Source: Fictibacillus phosphorivorans
Lineage (GTDB): Bacteria > Bacillota > Bacilli > Bacillales > Fictibacillaceae
Direction of reading: 5' to 3'
DNA: 64,000 nt
Assembly: GCF_007673525.1 (NCBI RefSeq)
Contig: NZ_VDZU01000002.1
Location: 156,175 to 220,174 of the forward strand
The notes below the pieces were generated by a model. That model ran no database searches and was not told the origin of the DNA. It saw only the letters and a list, made by a program, of their open reading frames with translations. Position numbers and translations under genes: made by a program. Shown here in pieces: positions 26,001-34,470 of this stretch (within the stretch, counting starts at the first letter, position 1; each line of letters opens with the position of its first letter).

Positions 26001-27254
26001 TCAAGACTCACATTCTTTTGCTCTGTTCATTAGAAGGCTTTTCTCTTTTTCATTCTTAGTCATGGAAGCGGCGCGTTTAAATTCTATACGAGCGTCCTCA
26101 AATCTTCCCAACTTAAAAAGAAGATCTCCACGCACGCTATATAGAAGGTGATACTCCTGTAAAGAAGACTCCCTACTTAATTCATCTACAAGTTGAAGGC
26201 CGAGAGAAGGCCCAAATGCCATTGAGATTGCTACGGCATGATTTAGTTCCACAATAGGAGAAGGGGAAATCCTGTATAACGCCTCATAAAGCGCAGCTAT
26301 TTTTACCCAATTCGTTTCTTCAACGGAATGAGCTTCTGCATGACAAGCAGAGATTTTCGCTTGAATCGCATATTGTCCGAGTGGTACACCTATCCTTTCA
26401 CTCCGCTCAAGTGCCGCTAATCCACGGCGAATAAGCAAACGATCCCATTGTGCTCGATTTTGGTCCATGAGTAAGATTGGTTCCCCTTTTGCATTTACCC
26501 TAGTCTTCAACCGTGAAGATTGTATTTCCATTAATGCGACAAGACCGTGTACTTCTGATTCACTTTGGGCAATCTCAGCTAGAACCCGCCCTAATCTCAA
26601 TGCCTCCTGACAAAGCAAAGGACGAACCCAATGATCGCCTGATGTTGCTGCATACCCTTCGTTAAACATCAGGTAAATAACTTCAAGCACTGTTGATAGC
26701 CGCTCTTTTCGGTCCTCTTTTGCTGGAACTTCAAAAGGAACATTTTCAGATCTAAGTGTCCTTTTGGCACGTACAATTCGTTGCGCTACAGTAGATTCTG
26801 ACAGAAGAAAAGAACGGGCAATCTCATCAGTAGTTAAACCACATAACAAACGAAGCGTAAGTGCAACCCTTGCATCTTGCGATAATACGGGATGACAGGT
26901 CATGAAAATCAAACGAAGAAGTTCATCTCCAATCTCTTCGTTTACTACTAGATCAACATCTTCTTCCGTATACAAATCTGTTCCTCTAGCAAGTTCGGTA
27001 TATTTTTGATCACGTTTTTTTGTACGCCTTATTAAATCAATCGCACGACGTTTGGCCACAGTCATCAGCCATGCGCCCGGATTATCTGGGATACCGATAT
27101 TCGGCCATTTTTCTAATGCGATGATTAATGCATCATGAGCAATATCTTCAGCGATACCTACATCTCGCAGCAAGTGCGTTAAGCTTGCGATCAACTTCGC
27201 AGATTCCATTCTCCATATCTCTTCGATCGCTCGATTTACATCGATCACTGTCAC
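26001..27254 (-). CDS. ECF42-like sigma factor with C-terminal TPR-like extension
   Basis: A 417-residue protein: sigma region 2 (about 10-80, IAEDIAHDALIIALEKWP and PGAWLMTVAKRRAIDLIRR), region 4 (about 115-165, LTLRLLCGLTTDEIARSFLLSESTVAQRIVRAKR) and a helical extension of about 240 residues with GY(A/S)ATSGDHWVRPLLCQEALRL. This layout, plus an adjacent YciI/DGPF gene, is the ECF42 group. These sigma factors have no membrane anti-sigma factor; the extension is thought to control activity. Start is GTG 27254, overlapping the YciI stop (GTGA). A short leader and SD GAGGAG lie inside yciI. Confidence 0.88.
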   Translation of the reverse strand: MTVIDVNRAIEEIWRMESAKLIASLTHLLRDVGIAEDIAHDALIIALEKWPNIGIPDNPGAWLMTVAKRRAIDLIRRTKKRDQKYTELARGTDLYTEEDVDLVVNEEIGDELLRLIFMTCHPVLSQDARVALTLRLLCGLTTDEIARSFLLSESTVAQRIVRAKRTLRSENVPFEVPAKEDRKERLSTVLEVIYLMFNEGYAATSGDHWVRPLLCQEALRLGRVLAEIAQSESEVHGLVALMEIQSSRLKTRVNAKGEPILLMDQNRAQWDRLLIRRGLAALERSERIGVPLGQYAIQAKISACHAEAHSVEETNWVKIAALYEALYRISPSPIVELNHAVAISMAFGPSLGLQLVDELSRESSLQEYHLLYSVRGDLLFKLGRFEDARIEFKRAASMTKNEKEKSLLMNRAKECES

Positions 27255-27685
27255 GCTTTTTGTTGCTCCTCAGCCTTTTTTCGAAGTTCTCTTTCTTTCA
27301 TTAAATGAATAGGGTTTCCCATTATTTCCTCTGCTTCAAAAACCTGTCGCAGTTCAATCTCACCATCCCCATACCCATGTGGATCTGGCATACGCAGAGC
27401 CCATTGAATGGCTTCTTCTCTTGACTTCACTTCAATAAGCGTATAGCCTGCAATCAGTTCTTTTACTTCTGTAAACGGACCGTCAACCACTTTAGCACGA
27501 CCGCCCCGCTCCGTGTAAGAAATTCGTATACCACTTGAACTTGGTTGTAGGCCGTCTGCAGCCAGAAGCACACCTGCCTTTACTAATTTCTCGTTATATT
27601 TTTGCATGGCATCTATTAATTCCTGACTCGGCATGACCCCCTCCTCTGAATCTGCAGTCGCTTTAACGATCATCATAAATCTCAT
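27251..27685 (-). CDS. YciI/DGPF-domain protein
   Basis: A 144-residue protein of the YCII-related (DGPF) family: MRFMMIVKATADSEEG start, then VDGPFTEVKELIAGYTLIEVKSREEAIQWALRMP, with the DGPF-like motif itself. DGPF proteins are the standard partner of ECF42 sigma factors and may bind the signal or be regulated by the sigma factor. ATG 27685 is chosen for its GAGGAGG site; an upstream in-frame ATG at 27703 lies beyond it. Coupled to the sigma gene by GTGA. Confidence 0.85.
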   Translation of the reverse strand: MRFMMIVKATADSEEGVMPSQELIDAMQKYNEKLVKAGVLLAADGLQPSSSGIRISYTERGGRAKVVDGPFTEVKELIAGYTLIEVKSREEAIQWALRMPDPHGYGDGEIELRQVFEAEEIMGNPIHLMKERELRKKAEEQQKA

Positions 27686-27793
27686 GTTTAGTTGCCTCCT
27701 CATTTTTGACTCTTCAATTTAATGATCTGCACGATAAATCTATAAAAAGGTTTCGGTATTTGTTAAAAAAATCCTTTCATGATTTCCTCTAGT

Positions 27794-28588
27794 TTATACT
27801 GCCGAAAAAAATGAGACGAGCTCAGAAGAAAGCTGTTTCGTATGTCCAAGCCCCTTCTTACTTATTAATTCAGCATTAGGAAGCACTTTTACTAAAGCAT
27901 CTGCTCCGTCACGAAGCACTAAAGGACTTTCTGTACCTTTAAGTACAAGTGTTGGTATTGTAACGTTATTCCATAGATCTTTAGGCAGTGATTTTCCTTC
28001 CATATACCCGTCTAATAATGCTGCATCGTACGGAAGGGTATGTGCAACCGCCATAAGATTGGACCAAACACCCGGCATCATCCGCATCATCGTTACAATG
28101 ATTGAAGGAGCCCCCATGCCCTTCGTCATGAAGAATTTAATCGTATCTGCACTGCGGTCATCAGCAATAAGTTCACTAACCTTTTTTGAAAAATCACTTG
28201 GTGGTACATGATCTGTGTCATTGACGATAAATGGTGGTTCGTGGAGGGCTAATTTTGTAATGCTTGCTCCATGAGCAGCAGCTTGTAAAGCAAGAACCGC
28301 TCCTGATGATAACCCCCAAACGAATGCCGTTCCTCCTGCCTTTGAGATAATTGCATCCAGATCTTCATACTCTCGTGCGGGTTCATACTCTTCTGAGTCA
28401 CCGCTATCCCCACGACCACGCCGGTCGTATGTGTAAACTGTAAATTGGTCTGATAATAATTTCGCAAGTTTAACCATGCCTGGGAACTTTCGATAACTGA
28501 ATGCGCCTCCGATTAAGATGAGTGAAGGCCCATTTCCTACCTTGTCATAAACGATTTTTGTTCCATCTTTTGAAATTACAGTATTCAT
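27794..28588 (-). CDS. Alpha/beta hydrolase
   Basis: A 264-residue soluble alpha/beta-hydrolase. The nucleophile elbow is GLSSGA with Ser about residue 95. The oxyanion region is ILIGGAF, and a C-terminal His (KGLGHTKQ, about 249) completes the triad, with Asp probably near 222. YTYDRRGRGDSGDS is typical of small esterases and haloperoxidase-like hydrolases. It lies 108 bases upstream of the yciI/sigma pair on the same strand and could be a target or part of that locus. Substrate unknown. Confidence 0.8.
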   Translation of the reverse strand: MNTVISKDGTKIVYDKVGNGPSLILIGGAFSYRKFPGMVKLAKLLSDQFTVYTYDRRGRGDSGDSEEYEPAREYEDLDAIISKAGGTAFVWGLSSGAVLALQAAAHGASITKLALHEPPFIVNDTDHVPPSDFSKKVSELIADDRSADTIKFFMTKGMGAPSIIVTMMRMMPGVWSNLMAVAHTLPYDAALLDGYMEGKSLPKDLWNNVTIPTLVLKGTESPLVLRDGADALVKVLPNAELISKKGLGHTKQLSSELVSFFSAV

Positions 28589-28682
28589 ATAAAATCTCTC
28601 CTTAGCATTTCATTGTTTTTGAGTTGATTTACTTATACGACGAAGAAGTTATAAATATTTAGACATAAAGTAAAAAAAAATA

Positions 28683-28712
28683 AAAAACACCTGCAAAATC
28701 ACAAGTGTTTTT
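28683..28712 (-). terminator. Terminator of the spermidine-synthase-like gene
   Basis: On the minus strand arms AAACACTTG and CAGGTGTTT pair with one wobble, followed by TTTTATTTTTTTT. Confidence 0.75.
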
Positions 28713-28716
28713 TTGG

Positions 28717-29697
28717 TTAAACATTGGTTTCTCTTTTCACTATATCTAAAAGCACCGTATTCTGGTCTGTCTGAACCATCCCTTGGTTCTGTTTATTCAA
28801 TAGATAGTAAGGCAGTTCCAACACATCCCTCAGTCTGCCTTCTGTTAAAAAAGGCGTAGAAACTTTTAGTTGGATATCGTCCGGCTCTAAAGGAAGTGTT
28901 GAAGCAAGGATATAACCCCAATCTACACCCGTCTTGTTTGAGAAATTATGAAATGGAATTGTGAAGAATCCGCATTCTTTTAACGTCTTTTCAATGCTCC
29001 ACATATATTCTGGCATCAAGTTGACAGTTGAACAGGCAATGGATAGTGCACCACCAGGGTTTAAGTGTTCTTTTAACTCATGATTAAACTCTAAAGAAAA
29101 CAATCGGGATAGACTCGGGCATCTTTCAGTCGGTTCTGGTATGTCTACAATGATTACGTCCCATGTTTCTAGGCTTTGTTCTACAAAACGTCTTCCATCT
29201 TCAGTCTTAGTTTTCACTTTGTGATGGTTTAATGCCCCTTCATTAAATGACACTAATCGATCGAAGCTTTTCCCAAGATTCATCATCTCTTCATCAATAT
29301 CTACTGCAATAATCTCTTCAACTTCTTCGTAACGTAATGCTTCTCGTACGCTGATTCCGCCTCCGCCACCGATGATTAAGATGCGTTTCGCCTCTTTCGC
29401 TGCAGCCACTGGAACATGTACGATCACTTCTGCATACTCATTCTCATCCTGTTTTGTACCAAACATGATCTCACCATTGCTGTACACCCATACTTCATCT
29501 CCAACTTCGACTAGTGCAATTTTTTGTGTAGATGTATGAAACGTTTGAAGCACGTTGAAATTACGTTGAGGTCTCTGGCTATCATTTATATATGTTATAA
29601 AAGAGCCGTTTCCCCATTTCACCCAATAAAAATACACACTTGCTTCCACTATAAAAACTGCGGCTGCACTAATCGCTAGCCACATGAGCTCATCCAC
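28717..29697 (-). CDS. Spermine/spermidine synthase-family protein with N-terminal membrane anchor
   Basis: A 326-residue protein with one N-terminal hydrophobic segment (about 3-22) and a spermidine-synthase-like Rossmann domain: RILIIGGGGGISVREALRYEEVEEIIAVDIDEEM (motif I, about 105-140), then DGRRFVEQ and VIIVDIPEPTERCPSLSRLFSLEF. Canonical SpeE has DxxDP before PxxxL(Y/F)s..FY; here the loop reads DIPEPTE, so polyamine synthesis is uncertain and another propylamine- or SAM-using reaction is possible. I prefer GTG 29697, with AGGAG 29706-29710; GTG 29706 overlaps that site. Confidence 0.75.
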   Translation of the reverse strand: MDELMWLAISAAAVFIVEASVYFYWVKWGNGSFITYINDSQRPQRNFNVLQTFHTSTQKIALVEVGDEVWVYSNGEIMFGTKQDENEYAEVIVHVPVAAAKEAKRILIIGGGGGISVREALRYEEVEEIIAVDIDEEMMNLGKSFDRLVSFNEGALNHHKVKTKTEDGRRFVEQSLETWDVIIVDIPEPTERCPSLSRLFSLEFNHELKEHLNPGGALSIACSTVNLMPEYMWSIEKTLKECGFFTIPFHNFSNKTGVDWGYILASTLPLEPDDIQLKVSTPFLTEGRLRDVLELPYYLLNKQNQGMVQTDQNTVLLDIVKRETNV

Positions 29698-29838
29698 TAT
29701 GAACACTCCTTATTTTGAACAAGTTATATTCACATTTCTATTCATTCATAGAACATGTGGTGTTGAAAAACTTGTACATAAGCAAAATTTAGGCGTCTGC
29801 ATAGTATAATGCGACAATCAATTTTTGGAGGTTATCTT

Positions 29839-30600
29839 ATGAGCTATATGAATCCACAACAGCAGCAACAAGACAGCGGACAGCAACAGAGTGATGGGCA
29901 GCAGCAAGCACTTCAACTGTCTCTGCAACTCATCAGGGAAGCTGTTGCTGGCGAAAGAGAAGATGAATTATTTTACGATTACTTAATTTCTGAAGCACCA
30001 ACGAACGAGCAAAAGTTAATTATCGCATCTATTCGAGATGATGAGAAAAAACACAACAAGCTTTTCAGAATGATATACAGAGATCTTACTGGTCAAGAAG
30101 TTCCACCTATGAACGGAGAAGAGTTTCAAAAACCAAAATCCTATAAAGACGGCCTTGTAAAAGCTCTGTTTGGTGAACTTGCAGCTGTAGAGAAGTATCG
30201 CGTTATTCGCCAAGGACTTCCTAATACGTATTATCGAGATATCCTCTTTAACATCATTACAGATGAAATTAAACACAGTGCAAAGTACAACTATTTATTC
30301 ACCTTAAACAGTACATCATCCTCTCCTCGTTCTTTTCAACATGAAAACCGAATGCCACAAACAGAGAGCTTAGCGGATCAATGGGTTTCGTATATAGACC
30401 CACTTGTTAAAAGAGCTTTAAAAGAGACCGAAGAAGGCATTAATCTTACTCACCTCTATCAGGAATTTATTTTATCTGGTGTTCTTGTCGGTCAAGGATT
30501 TACACCTCAACAAGCCATTGAACAAGTAGAAGAGTGGGAGAAAACAGGTGAATCTCAGCTATTGAAAAAGAGCAAGATGATGGGAAACCAGTCAAGATAG
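29839..30600 (+). CDS. Ferritin-like di-iron protein with Gln-rich N-terminus
   Basis: A 253-residue protein from ATG 29839 (GGAGG upstream). The first ~24 residues are rich in Gln. A four-helix ferritin-like core follows with two E-x-x-H-type pairs, EREDELFYDYL and DEKKHNKLF, then GELAAVEKYRVI and DEIKHSAKYNYLF, giving the eight-residue ligand set of rubrerythrin-like carboxylate di-iron sites. It probably reacts with peroxide or stores iron. The peroxiredoxin gene starts 12 bases after its stop, suggesting a joint oxidative-stress unit. Confidence 0.8.
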   Translation: MSYMNPQQQQQDSGQQQSDGQQQALQLSLQLIREAVAGEREDELFYDYLISEAPTNEQKLIIASIRDDEKKHNKLFRMIYRDLTGQEVPPMNGEEFQKPKSYKDGLVKALFGELAAVEKYRVIRQGLPNTYYRDILFNIITDEIKHSAKYNYLFTLNSTSSSPRSFQHENRMPQTESLADQWVSYIDPLVKRALKETEEGINLTHLYQEFILSGVLVGQGFTPQQAIEQVEEWEKTGESQLLKKSKMMGNQSR

Positions 30601-30612
30601 GAGAAGAGAGGG

Positions 30613-31290
30613 ATGGAATCTACACAAATATATTCAAAGCCTTTTATTGGAGATCAATTTCCGGAGATGACGGTTCATACAACCCTTGGGGATCTTGTCC
30701 TTCCAACAAGCTATCAAGGTCATTGGTTTGTCCTCTTTAGTCATCCAGGAGACTTTACACCCGTGTGTACAACAGAGTTTGTCGCGTTCCAAAAGCTCAT
30801 GCCTGAGTTTACAAAACTAAATACTTATTTAATCGGATTATCTGTAGAACAAGTCTACTCTCACATAAAGTGGATTGAATGGATACAGCAGAATTTGAAA
30901 GTAGAGATTACTTTTCCGATCATTGCAGATAGTCTTGGGAAGGTTGCTACCAGACTTGGAATGATCCACCCTACGATGGGAACAAGAACGGTGAGAAGTG
31001 TATACATCGTAGATCCAACAGGCAAGATACGTCTTATGCTGACGTATCCCGAGAATGTTGGCCGTAATATCAACGAGATCATAAGAGCGGTTCAGGCGTT
31101 GCAGACAGCAGATAAAAATAAAGCCGCAACACCTGCGAATTGGCCGGAAAACGAACTAGTCGGAGACCGTCTGATCGTTCCAGCACCTACAACTATACAA
31201 GAAGCAAAGAAACGTGCAGAACAAGCACAAAGTGGAGAGATTGAGTGCTACGATTGGTGGCTATGTACAAAGCCACTTCATGATAGATAA
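30613..31290 (+). CDS. Peroxiredoxin, 1-Cys/Prx6-like
   Basis: A 225-residue AhpC/TSA-family protein. The peroxidatic Cys lies in [13 protein letters not shown] (Cys about 53), with TTE and the later RSVYIVDP and [17 protein letters not shown] of the Prx6 subgroup. C-terminal residues CYDWWLC give two more Cys, so a resolving Cys cannot be excluded. It reduces H2O2 or organic peroxides and is co-transcribed with the ferritin-like protein. A strong terminator follows. Confidence 0.88.
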   Translation: MESTQIYSKPFIGDQFPEMTVHTTLGDLVLPTSYQGHWFVLFSHPGDFTPVCTTEFVAFQKLMPEFTKLNTYLIGLSVEQVYSHIKWIEWIQQNLKVEITFPIIADSLGKVATRLGMIHPTMGTRTVRSVYIVDPTGKIRLMLTYPENVGRNINEIIRAVQALQTADKNKAATPANWPENELVGDRLIVPAPTTIQEAKKRAEQAQSGEIECYDWWLCTKPLHDR

Positions 31291-31325
31291 AGAGAGCAGC
31301 CTTTGAATAGGCTGCTCTCTTTACC
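31291..31325. terminator. Bidirectional terminator
   Basis: Perfect 12 bp stem AGAGAGCAGCCT / AGGCTGCTCTCT (31291-31302, 31309-31320), followed by TTTACC on the plus strand. Confidence 0.9.
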
Positions 31326-31337
31326 TCCACACATACT

Positions 31338-31703
31338 CTATGCCGTTTTAATTTTTACGATGAAATAGTAATACTTATACATCACAACAAGAATTAATAT
31401 CACTCTTGCAAGCATGCTGTCAGTAAGGATAAAAGTAATCAATATCATTGAATCTGAAAACAGACTGATCATGATCTTTTTCTTTTTGGTGAGCGATCGA
31501 TTTCTAACAAAATCATCTAGATGTTTTTTATAAATGTCGGTTCCTTTAAACCACATTTCAAACTTTTTTGAACCTTTTACGAAAAAATAAGACGCGAGTA
31601 ATAAGAGAGGTGTTGTAGGAAGCAACGGCAACACAATTCCAATCACGCCCAAACCGAGGAAAAAGAACCCCAATGCTACAAATATGATGTTTTTTATTTT
31701 CAT
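31338..31703 (-). CDS. YbaN-like DUF454 membrane protein
   Basis: A 121-residue protein with the DUF454 (YbaN) signature LGVIGIVLPLLPTTPLLLLASYFFVKGSKKFEMWF, two N-terminal segments and two C-terminal segments. Family members are small inner-membrane proteins of unknown function. I choose ATG 31703; a GTG at 31715 is only two bases behind its AAAGGAA site. Confidence 0.75.
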   Translation of the reverse strand: MKIKNIIFVALGFFFLGLGVIGIVLPLLPTTPLLLLASYFFVKGSKKFEMWFKGTDIYKKHLDDFVRNRSLTKKKKIMISLFSDSMILITFILTDSMLARVILILVVMYKYYYFIVKIKTA

Positions 31704-31769
31704 TGGGATTCTCACTTCCTTTTCCTTTTAAAATAGGTTTATTCGTATACATTGTTGCTTTTGTTAGTT

Positions 31770-31979
31770 GTTGGTTTCCGCTCCAGGTTGCTCGCTTTCC
31801 ACGGGGCGAACGGTGAGCCTCCTGCCGCTTCGCGCCTTTAGGAGTCTCCACCTGACCGCTTCAAAGTTGTCTCTTTGCTCCTGCGTCTACAAGTTTATGC
31901 TAGAAAGTGGACTTCCTCGTCGCATGCCTTGCGAGAAGCTTCTCATGTAGCAGGCAGGCAACCTTCCGCTACAACCAAC
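31770..31979 (+). repeat. MITE-like interspersed repeat, copy 1 (210 bp)
   Basis: Ends are inverted: GTTGGTTTCCGCTCCAGG at the left and the reverse of GTTGGTTGTAGCGGAAGG at the right. The internal left part TTTCCGCTCCAGGTTGCTCGC matches the second copy at 54470-54598 on the opposite strand. The core GAACGGTGAGCCTCCTGCC...CGCGCCTTTAGGAGTCTC is the GC-rich interspersed type common between Bacillaceae genes. It has no gene and lies in the 324 bp gap between DUF454 and the thioesterase. Confidence 0.75.
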
Positions 31980-32027
31980 TTGCAAAGAAGAAAGAAAAAA
32001 ACTGCAACTATAACTTTAAAAGAATCC

Positions 32028-32507
32028 TTAAATTTTGTTTACATTTTTATATAACAAACGCCTTTCTTTCCTTAGCGGAGCACCTTTAAAGAGTGCTTCT
32101 TCCTCTTCTGTCTCAGGAATGACACTTGGAACCGGAAACGGCTTGCCGTTTTGATCTATAGCGACCATCGTTAAGATTGATGTGGTATTCAGCGTTCTAT
32201 TTCCCGTCTCTAGATTTTGACACTCCACTTTTACGTATACTTCCATCGACGTTCTTCCGGTTGAGATCACTACACCTTCTAATATGAGAATGTCTCCCAC
32301 TTTAGCTGACGATAAAAAGTTTACATTATCAATGGATGCGGTGACAACCACTTTCTTGCTATGCTTCATGGCTGCAATCGCTGCAATCTCATCAATGTAC
32401 GATAAAACGGTACCACCAAATATCGTTCCCATGTGATTCGTATCAGGGGGCAATACCAACTTTGTTTGAATCGTTCTTGAGATGTTTGCTGATAACTGCT
32501 GTTCCAT
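32028..32507 (-). CDS. YkhA/YciA-like acyl-CoA thioesterase (hotdog fold)
   Basis: A 159-residue hotdog-fold thioesterase: PPDTNHMGTIFGGTVLSYIDEIAAIAA holds the catalytic Asp/Glu region (D in SYIDEIA), and GDILILEGVVISTGRTSMEVYVKVECQ the family's second block. YkhA/YciA/ACOT-type enzymes hydrolyse a range of acyl-CoAs. ATG 32507 has an AGAGGG site. A minus-strand cobalamin riboswitch with a terminator lies 55-335 bases upstream and no other minus-strand gene is between, so this gene is the likely target. Confidence 0.85.
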   Translation of the reverse strand: MEQQLSANISRTIQTKLVLPPDTNHMGTIFGGTVLSYIDEIAAIAAMKHSKKVVVTASIDNVNFLSSAKVGDILILEGVVISTGRTSMEVYVKVECQNLETGNRTLNTTSILTMVAIDQNGKPFPVPSVIPETEEEEALFKGAPLRKERRLLYKNVNKI

Positions 32508-32560
32508 ACCATACCCTCTTTTCTGAAGCTTGAAAGCTCCTCTTTTTTGAGGGAGTTAGT

Positions 32561-32595
32561 GAACAAAGAAAAATACCCATCACTAAAGACGGGTA
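32561..32595 (-). terminator. Terminator between riboswitch and thioesterase gene
   Basis: Arms TACCCGTC and GATGGGTA (one wobble) are followed on the minus strand by TTTTTCTTTGTTC. It lies in the riboswitch leader 55 bases before the thioesterase start and is the likely expression platform. Confidence 0.75.
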
Positions 32596-32676
32596 CGTAA
32601 GAATAGATAACAGAAAGAATGATCTATTAAATATCCCTCGTCCTATCTTCCCAACTCCCGAAGAAGATCAACGCTA

Positions 32677-32842
32677 TAAAGATGGCAGGTCTCCTGACTC
32701 GTGCATCAGCCTACTCTAAGCCCTTCCCGTCAGGATTGACAGTGGTTTTGCTTATTTCGTCAGCACTTACAGTTGCGGGTACAGTTCTGGTCTTACACCA
32801 GATTCCCTATTAAGTCTGTAACAGACACCATAATTATCGGAT
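32677..32842 (-). ncRNA. Cobalamin (B12) riboswitch
   Basis: On the minus strand the expected order of cobalamin-aptamer blocks is present: GGGAATCTGGTG, CCAGAACTGTACCCGCAACTG (within this CCCGCAACTGTAA), CACTG, GACGGGAAGG and CGAGTCAGGAGACCTGCC at the 3' end. This is a standard class with the kissing-loop and the ACTGxxCCCGCAACTGTAA core. It lies on the strand of the thioesterase gene and precedes a terminator. The surrounding 32508-32972 stretch holds no other gene. Confidence 0.92.
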
Positions 32843-32972
32843 CTTATGAAATTTTGAATCTCTCTTATTGTATCATTAAAAAATTTACTTTTTACAAAAC
32901 ATTCTTTTCTACTTCATACTGCGTTTAAAATCCCCTGCTATGCTTTTATTAAAAGACTGGGGAGGTTTTCTA

Positions 32973-34100
32973 ATGATACGTCCAACAGCATTAATCCTTA
33001 CAGCTAACTATGGCAGCGGCCATGTTCAAGTGGCTAATGTCCTCGCTGAAGAACTAAAAAGCAAAGGACTTCAACCTGTCATATCAGATTTATTTGGGGA
33101 AGCTCACCCCATCATGTCCCAAGTCACACAATCGATATTTATCAAAAGCTTTTCACACGGCTCTTCTTTTTATAAATGGTTCTATTATGGAACAAACAAG
33201 TTGAATGCCAATACGATTACACAATTTTCACGGTATTTAGGAAGAAAAAGATTTTTAGAATTGATCAATGAACACCAACCCCGTTTTGTAATAACCACTT
33301 TCCCGCTTCATGCTGCTCCATTTCTTATAAAAAAATCACGGTTCAATATTCCCATCTATACCGTGATCACTGATTATTTCGCTCATCCTTTTTGGATCAA
33401 TCCATCGATTGATCGCTATTTTGTTGCCTCCGATTCAGTTAAAAACGGACTGATCAAACACGGTGTGGATAAAAATAAAATTACAGTCAGTGGCATCCCA
33501 ATCCGCGCAGACTTTTACCGTCCGATTAATAATGAAGAAATGTTTACTAAATACGGAGTTACGCCAAGTAGTCGTGTAGTTACGATTTTAGCTGGTGCTC
33601 AAGGTGTGCTGAAAAACGTTAAGGTGCTCGCACAGCGTTTGCTGAAAGATCCATCATTGCGGGTGATTGTCGTTTGTGGTAAGAACAAAGCGTTGTACGA
33701 AAAGTTAAAACCGCTTGCTGAACAATATTCAAGCTCATTCCGATTATTTGGTTACGTCGAGAAGCTTCATGAGATTCTAAAGATCTCACATTGCGTAGTA
33801 ACAAAGCCAGGAGGAATCTCTATTACTGAGGCAGCCGCAGTAAGAGTCCCCCTCCTCCTCTATAAGCCAGTTCCAGGTCAGGAAGGAGAAAATGCTAAGT
33901 ATTTTGAAGAAAAAGGCGCAGCATTTGTCGTTCATACTGTAAACGAAATCGTGGGAAATGTTCAGAAGTTATTTGAGAACGAAGCTTTGCTGAGTAGCAT
34001 GCAGAGAAGTTTAGAGCTCATTCACCATCCTCACTCTTCCTCAATAATAGCTGATTATGCTTTTGAAGAAGTACAAGAGCTGTCTCAAGGTACACGTTAG
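32973..34100 (+). CDS. UgtP-like processive diacylglycerol glycosyltransferase
   Basis: A 375-residue GT28/MGDG-synthase-type glycosyltransferase: ALILTANYGSGHVQVANVL (N-terminal acceptor domain), DEHQPRFVITTFPLHAAPF-like block, and C-terminal nucleotide-sugar site with VTKPGGISITEAAAVRVPLLL and PVPGQEGENAKYFEE. Closest named relative is B. subtilis UgtP, which makes the glucolipid anchor of lipoteichoic acid. ATG 32973 is set by GGGGAGG eight bases upstream; an ATG at 32940 has no site. It is a single gene; the next 417 bases hold the third 21 bp repeat. Confidence 0.82.
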   Translation: MIRPTALILTANYGSGHVQVANVLAEELKSKGLQPVISDLFGEAHPIMSQVTQSIFIKSFSHGSSFYKWFYYGTNKLNANTITQFSRYLGRKRFLELINEHQPRFVITTFPLHAAPFLIKKSRFNIPIYTVITDYFAHPFWINPSIDRYFVASDSVKNGLIKHGVDKNKITVSGIPIRADFYRPINNEEMFTKYGVTPSSRVVTILAGAQGVLKNVKVLAQRLLKDPSLRVIVVCGKNKALYEKLKPLAEQYSSSFRLFGYVEKLHEILKISHCVVTKPGGISITEAAAVRVPLLLYKPVPGQEGENAKYFEEKGAAFVVHTVNEIVGNVQKLFENEALLSSMQRSLELIHHPHSSSIIADYAFEEVQELSQGTR

Positions 34101-34229
34101 TTTTTTATGTCTCGTAAAGAAGTTAGCAAATATTTGATGAAGATATAAAAAGACGGTGCAGAACTGAACTACTTGGATGAAATTCTTTAACTATTCGGCC
34201 ATAATAGCCTTTTAAGTGCTCGCAAACCT

Positions 34230-34390
34230 GGTTCTCCCTTATACCGGTCGGGGTATAACTCTTATTATTTCGAGAACTATTAGGAATAATCCTAAAATTT
34301 TGGATTTATTCCGGCGAGTTTTTGTGATATTCCAGCGAGTTTCGACCATATATCGGCGAGTCGACATATCTCGACAAGTATACATCAGCC
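34230..34390 (+). repeat. Third tandem 21 bp repeat, about seven units
   Basis: Phase marks fall at 34230, 34251, 34272, 34293, 34314, 34335, 34356 and weakly 34377, each 21 bp apart. The strongest units (34314-34376) start GCGAGT and carry A/T-rich middles ending ATATTCCA or ATATATCG; earlier ones keep a TTATTCCGG-like end. The array lies in the 417 bp gap behind the UgtP-like gene and ahead of a terminator. The rest of the gap shows no gene; a long frame on the plus strand is open only because the period is a multiple of three. Confidence 0.75.
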
Positions 34391-34470
34391 CTATACCCTC
34401 CACCTTAACATCGCAAAGCAAAGTTAACTCATTCACGCACCCATGCTTCAATACACACTCCAAACAAATA

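Noticed and set aside
28717..29697. Plain naming of the gene as spermidine synthase
   Set aside because: The fold fits, but the loop expected to read as DxxDP is DIPEPTE and a membrane anchor is added, so only the family is claimed.
31570..31851. Minus-strand 97-codon frame across the MITE-like repeat into DUF454
   Set aside because: It is formed by the GC-rich repeat and overlaps DUF454 out of frame.
32366..32566. Minus-strand 66-codon frame starting before the thioesterase
   Set aside because: It overlaps the thioesterase gene in another frame, starts inside the riboswitch terminator region and has no homology.
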